A model generated the notes under the pieces. It saw only the letters and a program-made list of their open reading frames with translations. It had not been told where the DNA came from and made no database searches. The translations under genes were made by a program, and so were the position numbers. This document shows, piece after piece, positions 43,088 through 51,312 of a stretch of 64,000 bases of DNA. The stretch is taken from positions 41,947 through 105,946 of the forward strand of contig CALUGP010000007.1 in assembly GCA_944320195.1 (NCBI GenBank), read 5' to 3'. Every line of letters begins with the position of its first letter. Position 1 is the stretch's first letter. The stretch comes from an uncultured Prevotella sp. Lineage in GTDB: Bacteria > Bacteroidota > Bacteroidia > Bacteroidales > Bacteroidaceae.

Positions 43088-43720
43088 ATGGACACACTTA
43101 AAAGAGCATTGGCATCTAAACTGCTGAAGATAAAGGCGATAAAGCTGCAGCCCGAAAACCCCTTCACGTGGGCATCGGGATGGAAGTCGCCGTTTTATTG
43201 CGACAACCGCAAGACGTTGTCTTATCCCGACCTGCGCGGCTTTGTGAAGCTGGAGCTTGCACACGCCGTGCTCGAGCACTTCCCCGAAGCTACGGCTGTG
43301 GCCGGCGTGGCTACTGGCGCCATAGCCCAGGGCGCGCTCGTTGCCGACGAGCTTGGGCTGCCGTTCGCCTACGTGCGCAGCAAGGCCAAAGACCACGGCA
43401 TGGGCAACCTGATAGAAGGACAGCTGCCCGAGGGCGCCAAGGTGGTGGTGGTTGAAGACCTCATCTCAACCGGCGGAAGCAGCCTCAAGGCTGTTGAGGC
43501 CCTGCGTGCGGCCGGCTTCGAAGTGGTGGGCATGGTGGCGTCTTACACTTACGGCTTCCCCGTGGCCAGGCAGGCGTTTGACGACGCCAAGGTGACACTG
43601 GTGACCCTGACCGACTATGAGCACGTCGTTGAAGAGGCCGTTGCCACCGGTTACATCTCTGAAAAGGATGTTGAGCTGCTGCACGAGTGGCGCAAGGATC
43701 CGGCGAACTGGAAGAAATAG
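43088..43720 (+). CDS. pyrE: Orotate phosphoribosyltransferase
   Basis: Pyrimidine synthesis: orotate + PRPP to OMP; cytosolic dimer, 210 aa. Motifs: PFTWASGWKSPFYCDNRKTLSYP (orotate-binding N-terminal loop, about 23-45), AVAGVATGAIAQGALVADELGLPFAYVRSKAKDHGMGNLIEG with the catalytic loop Lys/His, and the PRPP-binding signature VVVVEDLISTGGSSLKAVEALR (about 118-139). Complete. A full-match promoter stands upstream; three more co-directional genes follow (small exported protein, SRPBCC, argH), an order I recall as common in Bacteroidales. Confidence 0.96.
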   Translation: MDTLKRALASKLLKIKAIKLQPENPFTWASGWKSPFYCDNRKTLSYPDLRGFVKLELAHAVLEHFPEATAVAGVATGAIAQGALVADELGLPFAYVRSKAKDHGMGNLIEGQLPEGAKVVVVEDLISTGGSSLKAVEALRAAGFEVVGMVASYTYGFPVARQAFDDAKVTLVTLTDYEHVVEEAVATGYISEKDVELLHEWRKDPANWKK

Positions 43721-43796
43721 AGTGAAACCGTCCGGTGGCGCGCACGTGTGTTTTGTTGCGTGGCGAAGCTTGGACATATTGAATGTGGAAACTTGG

Positions 43797-44234
43797 ATGT
43801 GCATGCGCGACAAGATGTTTATTGCGCTTCTCGCCTTTTTGCTGTGCGTGAGTGCAAAAGGGCAGAGCTTGGAACAGGCCTTCACCGAGATTTCATGCAT
43901 GGAAGGCTTCCAAATGTCTGACTGCTCTGCCGAGGAATACGGCTACCCCAAGGAGATAGGGCGCATGAGAATGACCATGCGCGGCAACTCGGACAGCCGC
44001 GACGAAGTCTTGGCCGTGCTGTCCAAGATACCGCAAGGCCTGCTGGCCGCAGAATTTGCGGACGAAAGGGGAAAGACGGACAGATGGTACATCGAGGACC
44101 TGGACGGAGGCGGCACGGTGATGATGCACGTTTTCGTGGGCAGGGGCGGAAACGACATAGTGGCGCAAATGTTCTCCGGCTCGCCGGGAGAATATTACCA
44201 TCGGCTGGCCGAAAAGATAGCCGGGGACATATGA
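43797..44234 (+). CDS. Small exported protein of unknown function
   Basis: Protein of 145 aa. N-terminal signal peptide (MRDKMFIALLAFLLCVSAKGQ) with three possible starts: 43797, 43803 or 43815; longer readings overlap pyrE and are unlikely. The mature part (SLEQAFTEISCMEGFQMSDCSAEEYGYPKEIG ... DEVLAVLSKIPQGLLAAEFADERGKTDRWYIEDLDGGGTVMMHVFVGRGGNDIVAQMFSG) looks like the small DUF4252-type or DUF6108-type domain of Bacteroidales, but I cannot name it firmly. It lies between pyrE and the SRPBCC gene and is probably co-transcribed with them. Confidence 0.65.
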   Translation: MCMRDKMFIALLAFLLCVSAKGQSLEQAFTEISCMEGFQMSDCSAEEYGYPKEIGRMRMTMRGNSDSRDEVLAVLSKIPQGLLAAEFADERGKTDRWYIEDLDGGGTVMMHVFVGRGGNDIVAQMFSGSPGEYYHRLAEKIAGDI

Positions 44235-44262
44235 CAGGTTAAATCCAATATAAAGAACGACA

Positions 44263-44673
44263 ATGAGCAAATATGAAAGCGGCGTTAAGCAGATACCGCA
44301 TCCGCAGGCGGTTGTGTATTCAACGCTTAGCGACCTTAACAACATAGAGCGCGTGAAGGAGCGCATACCGACCGACAAGATACAGGACCTGACCTTCGAC
44401 CATGACACAGTGAGCATCAGCGTGCCGCCCGTAGGCGCGATAACGCTGCGCATAATAGAGCGCGACGAGCCGAAATGCATCAAGTTTGAGACGGCCAATT
44501 CGCCAGTGCCGTTCAACCTGTGGGTGCAGCTTCTGCCCGTTACCGACACCACGTGCAAGATGCGCGTCACTGTGAAGGCCGACATTCCGGTGTTCTTGAA
44601 GCCGATGATAGGCGGCAAGCTGCAGGACGGCGTGGACAAGATAGCCGACGCGCTGGCCATGCTGCCGTATTAA
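44263..44673 (+). CDS. SRPBCC (START-like) family protein
   Basis: Small cytosolic helix-grip protein of 136 aa. It opens with YESGVKQIPHPQAVVYSTLSDLNNIERVKERIP, the usual first strand, kinked helix and loop, and ends with a long C-terminal helix (FLKPMIGGKLQDGVDKIADALAMLPY) that caps the ligand cavity. Members bind lipids or small hydrophobic molecules or stabilise partners; the role here is unknown. It is placed 28 bp after the small exported protein gene and 20 bp before argH. Confidence 0.85.
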   Translation: MSKYESGVKQIPHPQAVVYSTLSDLNNIERVKERIPTDKIQDLTFDHDTVSISVPPVGAITLRIIERDEPKCIKFETANSPVPFNLWVQLLPVTDTTCKMRVTVKADIPVFLKPMIGGKLQDGVDKIADALAMLPY

Positions 44674-44693
44674 AATGTCTTAATGTGAAGAAA

Positions 44694-46034
44694 ATGTCAA
44701 CAAAACTCTGGGAAAAGAACTTCGAGGCCGACCGCGAGATTGAGCGCTTCACGGTAGGGCGCGACCGCGAGATGGACATGTATCTCGCCAGATACGACGT
44801 GCTTGGAAGCATGGCCCATATCACCATGCTGGAGTCAATCGGACTGCTTGAAAAGCAAGAACTTGAGCAGCTTCTTGCCGAACTGAAGCGCATCTACGCC
44901 GCCTGCGGGCGCGGAGAATTCGCCATAGAGGACGGCGTGGAGGACGTTCATTCGCAAGTGGAGCTGATGCTTACGCGCCGCCTCGGCGACATGGGCAAGA
45001 AGATACACAGCGGACGGTCGCGCAACGACCAGGTGCTTGTTGACCTGAAGCTGTTTATACGCCATGAAATCAAGGAAATAGCAGGCCTTGTAAAGGCTCT
45101 TTTCGACGAACTTTTGCAGAAGAGCGAGCAGTACAAAGGCGTGCTGATGCCCGGCTACACCCATTTGCAGGTGGCAATGCCAAGCTCGTTCGGCCTGTGG
45201 TTCGGCGCTTACGCCGAGAGCTTTGCCGACGACATGCTGTTTCTCCAGGCCGCATGGCGCATGGCCAACCGCAATCCCCTGGGCAGCGCGGCGGGCTATG
45301 GCTCGTCGTTTCCGCTCGACCGCGCGATGACCACGCGTCTGCTCGGCTTCGACACGATGGACTACAACGTGGTGTACGCGCAGATGGGGCGCGGCAAGAC
45401 CGAGCGTAACACGGCCTTTGCAATGGCTTCGATTGCCGGCACGCTGGCCAAGATGGCGTTCGACGCCTGCCTGTTCAACAGCCAGAACTTCGCCTTCGTG
45501 AAGTTGCCAAAGGAGTGCACCACGGGCAGCAGCATCATGCCTCACAAGAAGAACCCGGACGTGTTCGAGCTGATACGCGCCAAGTGCAACAAGCTGCAGG
45601 CGCTGCCTGTGCAGGTCACAATGATAATGAACAACCTGCCCTCGGGATATTTCCGTGACCTCCAGATAATAAAGGAAGAGTTCCTTCCGGCCTTCGACGA
45701 ACTGAAAGACTGCTTGCGCATGGCCGCTTACATAGTGAATAGGATGGAGGTGAACGAGCACATCCTGGACGACCCGAAGTATGACCTGATGTTCTCTGTA
45801 GAGGAAGTCAACCGCCTCGCGGCCGCCGGAATGCCCTTCCGCGACGCTTACAAAAAAGTGGGACTTGACATAGAGGCGGGCCGCTTCACTCCAGACAAGG
45901 ACATACGCCACACCCACGAAGGTTCCATCGGCAACCTGTGCAACGACAAAATCGGCGAGCTCATGGACGATGTCATGGCCGGTTTCACGTTTGACAAGGT
46001 CGAGAAGGCGGAAAAAGAGCTGCTTGGCGAATAA
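44694..46034 (+). CDS. argH: Argininosuccinate lyase
   Basis: Last step of arginine synthesis: argininosuccinate to arginine and fumarate; cytosolic tetramer of the fumarase/aspartase superfamily. 446 aa from the ATG at 44694 (MSTKLWEKNFEADREIERFTVGRDREMD); a longer frame reads through the SRPBCC gene and is rejected. Conserved regions: VEDVHSQVELMLTRRLGDMGKKIHSGRSRNDQV (about 80-115), PGYTHLQVAMPSSFGLWFGAY with the catalytic His, and the superfamily signature GSSIMPHKKNPDVFE (about 279-293) with the catalytic Ser loop. Complete. Other arg genes are not in the window. Confidence 0.96.
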   Translation: MSTKLWEKNFEADREIERFTVGRDREMDMYLARYDVLGSMAHITMLESIGLLEKQELEQLLAELKRIYAACGRGEFAIEDGVEDVHSQVELMLTRRLGDMGKKIHSGRSRNDQVLVDLKLFIRHEIKEIAGLVKALFDELLQKSEQYKGVLMPGYTHLQVAMPSSFGLWFGAYAESFADDMLFLQAAWRMANRNPLGSAAGYGSSFPLDRAMTTRLLGFDTMDYNVVYAQMGRGKTERNTAFAMASIAGTLAKMAFDACLFNSQNFAFVKLPKECTTGSSIMPHKKNPDVFELIRAKCNKLQALPVQVTMIMNNLPSGYFRDLQIIKEEFLPAFDELKDCLRMAAYIVNRMEVNEHILDDPKYDLMFSVEEVNRLAAAGMPFRDAYKKVGLDIEAGRFTPDKDIRHTHEGSIGNLCNDKIGELMDDVMAGFTFDKVEKAEKELLGE

Positions 46035-46115
46035 GCGCCTCGCCGTTCGTTGCAACGTCGCGTCTGTCCTATTTTGCTTATTGCTTCCATCAGGCTTATC
46101 CTAATCAACCAAATA

Positions 46116-46673
46116 ATGAAACGCTACACCTATTATATAATGGCATTGCTTGCCGTCGCTCTTCTCTCAGGATGTGGCGAAGCGGAGTTCGAATATAGCC
46201 GTTATCCGTGCCGTTTCGTGTTCAACAATACCGCAAGTCGCAGCCCGGCGCTTGCCTCGGCGATGAACGCCGACTCGCCGGGGGTGTTCTGCCGTGTGAC
46301 CATGAAGGGCAATTATTTCTATTTTTCCACTAATCATGGACTGTCAGACCGTGTAGACAAGACCGCTGTGGACCAGCAAGTGTCGATAGCGTTGGGAGTT
46401 TACAACGAGACGGGAATCATTGTCGGTTACGGGAATCTGGACTATCCGGCGACGTTCTACGCATACGACAGCCAGTGCCCCAACTGTTATGGAGACACCG
46501 GTTTGCCGCGCTATTCACTCTCGATGGACACCGACGGCACAGCCGAATGTGGCAGTTGCCACCGCAAGTACGATATGAGCAACCAGGGACTTGTGGTAAA
46601 CGGTGATGCCGGCCGCGGCATGATGCGTTATCACGCAACGGTTACGGGCGGCGTGCTAAATGTAAACAACTGA
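46116..46673 (+). CDS. Lipoprotein with two CxxC pairs
   Basis: Lipoprotein of 185 aa from the ATG at 46116; lipobox VALLSGC (Cys 20). The C-terminal half has two cysteine pairs, CPNC (about 130) and CGSC-H-RKYD (about 153), in a beta-rich context (ATFYAYDSQCPNCYGDTGLPRYSL ... ECGSCHRKYDMSNQGLVVNGDAGRGMMRYHATVTGG). The spacing and the closing loop resemble a Rieske-like or rubredoxin/zinc-ribbon fold, but the Rieske CxH/CxxH histidine pattern is incomplete: only one His follows the second pair. Metal binding is therefore an inference. It follows argH by 80 bp. Confidence 0.7.
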   Translation: MKRYTYYIMALLAVALLSGCGEAEFEYSRYPCRFVFNNTASRSPALASAMNADSPGVFCRVTMKGNYFYFSTNHGLSDRVDKTAVDQQVSIALGVYNETGIIVGYGNLDYPATFYAYDSQCPNCYGDTGLPRYSLSMDTDGTAECGSCHRKYDMSNQGLVVNGDAGRGMMRYHATVTGGVLNVNN

Positions 46674-46703
46674 TGTGTTTTAGTATTAAAATGTGTGAAT
46701 TAA

Positions 46704-46734
46704 TTTGCATTTTCGAGAAATAGGACTATCTTTG
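46704..46734 (+). promoter_or_regulatory. Promoter of the tRNA-Gly/tRNA-Leu/TPR unit
   Basis: TTTG (46704-46707), exactly 19 bp, TATCTTTG (46727-46734), 12 bp before the tRNA-Gly 5' end. Full match to the Bacteroidetes pattern. Confidence 0.8.
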
Positions 46735-46746
46735 CATCACTTTATT

Positions 46747-46822
46747 GCGGCAATAGCTCAGTTGGTAGAGCGCAACCTTGCCAAGGTTGAGGTCGCGGGT
46801 CCGAGTCCCGTTTGCCGCTCCA
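46747..46822 (+). tRNA. tRNA-Gly (GCC)
   Basis: 76 nt with encoded CCA. Acceptor GCGGCAA/TTGCCGC, D-arm GCTC-AGTTGGTA-GAGC, anticodon stem CAACC/GGTTG with loop TTGCCAA (anticodon GCC), T-arm CGGG-TCCGAGT-CCCG, discriminator T. Confidence 0.97.
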
Positions 46823-46827
46823 AGGAT

Positions 46828-46913
46828 GCCGCAATGGTGGAATTGGTAGACACGAGGGACTTAAAATCCCTTGGCCAGAAATGGCTGTGCGGGTTCGAGT
46901 CCCGCTCGCGGCA
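46828..46913 (+). tRNA. tRNA-Leu (UAA)
   Basis: 86 nt class II tRNA with a long variable arm (TGGCCAG-AAA-TGGCTG). Anticodon loop CTTAAAA in stem AGGGA/TCCCT gives anticodon UAA. T-arm GCGGG-TTCGAGT-CCCGC. The acceptor GCCGCAA/TCGCGGC has one A-C mismatch at pair 6-67, and CCA is not encoded. It lies 5 nt after tRNA-Gly. Confidence 0.96.
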
Positions 46914-46935
46914 CAATTATTTAAAACCTTTCATT

Positions 46936-48621
46936 ATGAAAAAAAATCTTGTTTTATTGTTCTCGGCAGCATCAGTGCTCGCACTGACGTCATGTTCTTC
47001 AAAGTTGGGAGAACTCTCTGCTGACAATTTCAAAGTCACTCCTAATCCCCTTGAGTCAAAAGGCGGACAGGTAGCTGTGACTATTGACGGTACTTTCCCT
47101 GAGAAGTATCTGAAGAAAAAGGCTGTTGTAACTGTCGTTCCGGAGCTGCGTTACGGCAACGGGCAGACTGCACAGGGTCAGGCTGCCACATTCCAGGGCG
47201 AAAAGGTTGAAGGCAACGACCAGACCATTTCATACAAGATGGGTGGCAACTACACAATGAAGGCCAACTACAAGTATGTTCCTGAGATGCAGAAGAGCGA
47301 TCTCTATATGACTTTTGACGCTTACTATGGCAAGAAAAAGAAGAAGATAGAAGTTCCTGCAGTGAAAGTAGCTGAGGGTGTTGTCGCAACATCAGAGTTT
47401 TACACAAGGACTCTCGCCGGAAGCGGGGCATGCATCGCTCCTGACACTTTCCAGCGTATACGTGCACAGAGGCAGGAAGCTCAGATCAAGTTCCTCATCA
47501 ATCAGGCCAACTTGCGCAAGAGCGAGTTGAAGAACAACTCTGTACAGGAGTTCGTAAAGATGCTTAAGGAAATCAACAACGACCAGGAGAAACTTAACCT
47601 GAAGAACGTTGAAGTTCTCGCATACGCATCTCCCGATGGTGGTGTCAAGTTCAATGACAAGCTGGCAAGCAAGCGCCAGGACGTTTCTGTAAACTATGCT
47701 GAGAAGCAGCTCAAGAGCGCAAAGCTTGACGGCGACGTTACAGGCAAGTACACTGCACAGGACTGGGACGGCTTCCAGAAGTTGGTTGCAGCTTCAAACA
47801 TCCAGGATAAGGACGTGATACTTCGTGTCCTCTCAATGTATCAGGATCCTGAAGAGCGCGAACAGCAGATCCGTAATATGTCCGCAGGCTTCCGTGAGCT
47901 TGCCGACGGCATTCTTCCTGAACTCCGTCGTTCTCGTTTGATCATCAACTATGAGACAATCGGACGCAGTGACGAGCAGATCAAGGAGCAGTACAAGGCA
48001 GACGCCGCTCAGTTGAGCGTTGACGAATTGCTGTACGCCGCTACCCTTGAGAACAACGTTGACGCAAAAGAGGCTATCTACAAGAAGACCACGGAGGTTT
48101 ATCCTAACGACTACCGTGCATTCAACAACGTAGCTGCAATTGAGTTCGCAAAGGGCAATGACGCTGAGGCTAAGAGCTACCTGTCAAAGGCTCTGAGCAT
48201 CAACAGCAACGCAGCTGAAGTAAATGCTAACCTCGGTTTGTTGGCATTGAAGGGCGGAAACGTAAGCGAGGCAGAGAACTACATCGCTAAAGGCAATGCT
48301 GCCGGCGACTATAACAAGGTGCTTGGAACTCTTAACCTGGCCAAGGGTGACTATGCTACAGCAGAGCAGAACCTTAATGGAATCAACTGCAACACCACCG
48401 CTTTGGCTCAGATTCTTAACAAGAACTATGCTGGAGCTGCAACAACCTTGGGCAACATTGAGAACAAGGACGGTGTTACAGACTATCTGCAGGCCATCCT
48501 CAACGCTCGCCAGGGCAACAACGATGCAGCTTCTTCTTATCTGAAGAGCGCCCTGCAGAAGGATCCTTCACTCTCAACTTACGCTAACAACGACCTTGAG
48601 CTGTCAAAAGTCAGCAAATAA
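46936..48621 (+). CDS. TPR lipoprotein with OmpA-like segment
   Basis: Envelope lipoprotein of 561 aa from the ATG at 46936 (earlier codons are inside the tRNAs). Lipobox LALTSC (Cys 20). Residues about 30-160 are a beta-rich domain; about 225-270 resemble an OmpA-like peptidoglycan-binding segment (NVEVLAYASPDGGVKFNDKLASKRQDVSVNYAEKQLKS); about 365-550 are TPR helices (YPNDYRAFNNVAAIEFAKGNDAEAKSYLSKALSINSNAAEVNANLGLLALKGG). It starts 23 bp behind two tRNAs with a strong promoter, and its codons are visibly plainer (GCT, AAC, AAG, GAG, CTC) than those of its neighbours, as expected for a highly expressed protein. It may have a structural envelope role. Confidence 0.85.
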   Translation: MKKNLVLLFSAASVLALTSCSSKLGELSADNFKVTPNPLESKGGQVAVTIDGTFPEKYLKKKAVVTVVPELRYGNGQTAQGQAATFQGEKVEGNDQTISYKMGGNYTMKANYKYVPEMQKSDLYMTFDAYYGKKKKKIEVPAVKVAEGVVATSEFYTRTLAGSGACIAPDTFQRIRAQRQEAQIKFLINQANLRKSELKNNSVQEFVKMLKEINNDQEKLNLKNVEVLAYASPDGGVKFNDKLASKRQDVSVNYAEKQLKSAKLDGDVTGKYTAQDWDGFQKLVAASNIQDKDVILRVLSMYQDPEEREQQIRNMSAGFRELADGILPELRRSRLIINYETIGRSDEQIKEQYKADAAQLSVDELLYAATLENNVDAKEAIYKKTTEVYPNDYRAFNNVAAIEFAKGNDAEAKSYLSKALSINSNAAEVNANLGLLALKGGNVSEAENYIAKGNAAGDYNKVLGTLNLAKGDYATAEQNLNGINCNTTALAQILNKNYAGAATTLGNIENKDGVTDYLQAILNARQGNNDAASSYLKSALQKDPSLSTYANNDLELSKVSK

Positions 48622-48634
48622 ATAAAGCTGGCGC

Positions 48635-49648
48635 ATGAAGCGGCTTATATACATCTTTACGCTCACCTTGGTTTTGGTTGCCTGCGGTTCGCGCAGCGGT
48701 TACTTCAGTCTTGAGGGCCGGTTACTCAACCTTAACCAAGGTGAGTTTTATGTTTACAGTCCCGATGGTGTCTTTGACGGTGTTGATACGATAAAAGTCG
48801 AGGGCGGACGCTTTGCTTTTGAGACTCCGTGTAAGGAAAGCGGTACGATAATGATAGTCTTTCCTAATTTCTCAGAGCAACCGGTATTTGCAGAACCGGG
48901 TAAGTCTGTTTCCATTAAAGGCGATGCTTCGCATCTGAAGGAGATAGAGATTGACGGTACAGCCGAGAATAAACTGATGAACGGTTTTCGTCAGCAGATA
49001 TCCAAGGCTTCTCCTCCGGAAGTGTTGAAATACGCCGAACAGTTTGTGAGACACAATCCACGGTCGGCGGTAAGCGTTTATATATTACGGAAATATTTTA
49101 TCAACACCAACTTGGCTTACGAAAGCAAAGACCTTGACAAGGCCGAACAGCTTGTCGGCATAGTGTACAAGGCTCAACCTAAAAACGGGCAGGTGGCACG
49201 CATGGCGCGCTATATAAGAAGCGCAAAGAACGGCATGATCGGAGCCAAGCTGCCGTCGTTTACTGCAAAGGACATTGACGATGGCAGTGTGTCCGACGCA
49301 CGCTTGAAGGGACGTGTGGCATTGGTGTTCACTTGGGCTAACTGGAATTACGACAGCCGTAACATGCGGAACCGCCTCAGCCGGTTGAAAGAAGATTATG
49401 GCGACAGGTTCGCATTGATGGGGATAAGCCTTGACGCGGCAAAAGATGATTGCAAACGCACATTGAGAAACGACTCGACTTCAACGATAACCATTTGCGA
49501 CCAGATGATGTTCGAAAGTCCGCTGCTGGATGCTTTCGGCTTTGGCGGAGTAGGCGAGAACATCTTGTTCAATGCGCAAGGGCGTGTGATCGAGCGCAAC
49601 ATGAAGTATGAGGACATTGAGTCCAAGCTGAAAACACTTTTAAATTAA
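48635..49648 (+). CDS. DUF4369/thioredoxin-like lipoprotein lacking CxxC
   Basis: Lipoprotein of 337 aa with lipobox LVLVAC (Cys 17). The N-terminal domain (YFSLEGRLLNLNQGEFYVYSPDGVFDGVDTIKVEGGRFAFE, about 22-110) is of the DUF4369 type common in Bacteroidetes redoxins. A helical linker follows, then an AhpC/TSA-thioredoxin fold (GAKLPSFTAKDIDDGSVSDARLKGRVALVFTWANWNYDSRNMRNRL, about 205-250). Where active thioredoxins carry W-C-x-x-C, this protein reads WANWNYDSR, so both cysteines are missing. It is probably a non-redox relative. It starts 13 bp after the TPR lipoprotein gene and may be co-expressed with it. Confidence 0.87.
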   Translation: MKRLIYIFTLTLVLVACGSRSGYFSLEGRLLNLNQGEFYVYSPDGVFDGVDTIKVEGGRFAFETPCKESGTIMIVFPNFSEQPVFAEPGKSVSIKGDASHLKEIEIDGTAENKLMNGFRQQISKASPPEVLKYAEQFVRHNPRSAVSVYILRKYFINTNLAYESKDLDKAEQLVGIVYKAQPKNGQVARMARYIRSAKNGMIGAKLPSFTAKDIDDGSVSDARLKGRVALVFTWANWNYDSRNMRNRLSRLKEDYGDRFALMGISLDAAKDDCKRTLRNDSTSTITICDQMMFESPLLDAFGFGGVGENILFNAQGRVIERNMKYEDIESKLKTLLN

Positions 49649-49656
49649 ATCCATAC

Positions 49657-51198
49657 ATGCTTGTCAAGACATATTGCGCGGCTGTAAACGGTCTTGAAGT
49701 AACCACCGTTACGGTTGAGGTAAGCATGTCAAAGGGTGTGATGTTCCATCTCACCGGACTTGCGGACACTGCCGTGAAAGAGAGCCGCGACCGCATTGTC
49801 GCCGCGCTTAAGAACAACGGGATACGGCTTCCCGTTGCCGACATTACCATAAACATGGCACCGGCCGACCTCCGCAAGGAGGGCAGCGGCTACGACCTTC
49901 CGCTTGCCATTGGCCTGTTGGCTGCAATGGGTAAGGTCAAGACAGACCATTTGTCTGAATACATGTTGATAGGCGAGTTGGGTCTTGACGGCAAGATTCA
50001 GCCCGTGCGTGGAGCCTTGCCCATAGCGATCCGGGCACGAAAGGAGGAGTTCAAGGGGCTGATTGTTCCACGGCAAAACATCCGTGAGGCAGCAGTGGTG
50101 AACAGGCTTGACGTTTACGGTATGGACAACATCCTCGACGTGGCGCGTTTCTTGAATGGCGAGGGGCAGTTTCAGCCTACGGTTGTCGACACGCGCCGCG
50201 AGTTTTACGAGCAGCAGAGCAAGTTCGACTTGGATTTTGCCGACGTGCGTGGCCAAGAGAGTGTCAAGCGCGCGATGGAGGTTGCGGCGGCCGGAGGGCA
50301 CAACATGATAATGATAGGCCCGCCAGGCAGCGGCAAGTCGATGATGGCCAAGCGCCTTCCTTCAATTCTTCCGCCTCTTTCATTGGCCGAAAGTCTTGAG
50401 ACAACGCAGATTCATTCCATTGCCGGAAAGCTGGGACGCGACATGTCGCTGATATCCCAACGCCCGTTTCGTGCGCCTCACCACACCATCTCCCAGGTTG
50501 CTTTGGTCGGCGGTGGAGCCAGTCCGCAGCCCGGTGAGATATCTCTTGCCCACAACGGCGTGCTTTTCGCCGACGAGCTTCCTGAGTTCAACAAGTCAAC
50601 GCTTGAAGTTTTGCGGCAACCGCTTGAAGACCGCAACATAACCATCTCGCGCGCCAAGTACACCATAGAATACCCCTGCTCGTTCATGTTCGTGGCGTCG
50701 ATGAACCCTTGTCCTTGCGGGTATCACAACGATCCTACGCACAAGTGCGTGTGCACTCCGGGCCAAATACAGCGTTATCTGAACAAGATAAGCGGCCCTT
50801 TGCTCGACCGTATTGACATTCAGGTGGAGATAACGCCCGTTCCGTTCAACGACATTTCGCGTTCGGCGCCGGGCGAGAGCAGCTCGTCCATACGCGGGAG
50901 GGTAATCAAGGCGCGGCAGATACAGGAACAACGTTTCCACGATTGCCGTGGAATCCACTGCAATGCGCAGATGTCTGAGCGCATGATCCACCAGTACGCG
51001 GAACCCGATGCGGCCGGGATAGACCTGTTGCGCATGGCCATGGAGCGGCTCAACCTCTCGGCGCGGGCTTACAACCGCATACTGAAGGTGGCGCGCACTA
51101 TAGCCGATCTCGACTCGTCGGCCGATGTAAAGGCGCAGCATCTTGCCGAAGCCATCAGTTACCGCAACCTTGACAGGGGCGACTGGGCGGAGAGGTGA
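49657..51198 (+). CDS. comM: YifB/ComM-family Mg-chelatase-like AAA+ ATPase
   Basis: Cytosolic AAA+ protein of 513 aa, related to ComM, a hexameric branch-migration helicase used in natural transformation. N-terminal LonC/ChlI-like domain (about 1-170, VKTYCAAVNGLEVTTVTVEVSMSKGVMFHLTGLAD), then the AAA+ core: Walker A GPPGSGKSMMAKRLPS (about 222-237), Walker B GVLFADELPEF, sensor region VASMNPCPCGYHNDPTHKCVCTPGQIQRYLNKISGPLLDRID with a cysteine cluster that may bind zinc, and a C-terminal lid (LNLSARAYNRILKVARTIADL). Complete. It starts 8 bp after the preceding lipoprotein gene. Confidence 0.93.
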   Translation: MLVKTYCAAVNGLEVTTVTVEVSMSKGVMFHLTGLADTAVKESRDRIVAALKNNGIRLPVADITINMAPADLRKEGSGYDLPLAIGLLAAMGKVKTDHLSEYMLIGELGLDGKIQPVRGALPIAIRARKEEFKGLIVPRQNIREAAVVNRLDVYGMDNILDVARFLNGEGQFQPTVVDTRREFYEQQSKFDLDFADVRGQESVKRAMEVAAAGGHNMIMIGPPGSGKSMMAKRLPSILPPLSLAESLETTQIHSIAGKLGRDMSLISQRPFRAPHHTISQVALVGGGASPQPGEISLAHNGVLFADELPEFNKSTLEVLRQPLEDRNITISRAKYTIEYPCSFMFVASMNPCPCGYHNDPTHKCVCTPGQIQRYLNKISGPLLDRIDIQVEITPVPFNDISRSAPGESSSSIRGRVIKARQIQEQRFHDCRGIHCNAQMSERMIHQYAEPDAAGIDLLRMAMERLNLSARAYNRILKVARTIADLDSSADVKAQHLAEAISYRNLDRGDWAER

Positions 51199-51214
51199 CA
51201 CTTTTTTAATAAAG

Positions 51215-51306
51215 AATTAAGAGTTAAGAATTAAGAAAATATGCCTTGAATATATAAACATCCAGCAATGCATATTTTCTTAATTCTTAACTCTTAATTC
51301 TTAACT
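51215..51306. repeat. Inverted 7-bp-period element between convergent genes
   Basis: Left arm AATTAAG, AGTTAAG, AATTAAG then AAAATATGCCTT. Right arm GCATATTTT then CTTAATT, CTTAACT, CTTAATT, CTTAACT (to 51306). The arms are complementary over about 35 bp. Same heptad type and same convergent-gene position as the element at 13265. Confidence 0.8.
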
Positions 51307-51312
51307 TGACTT

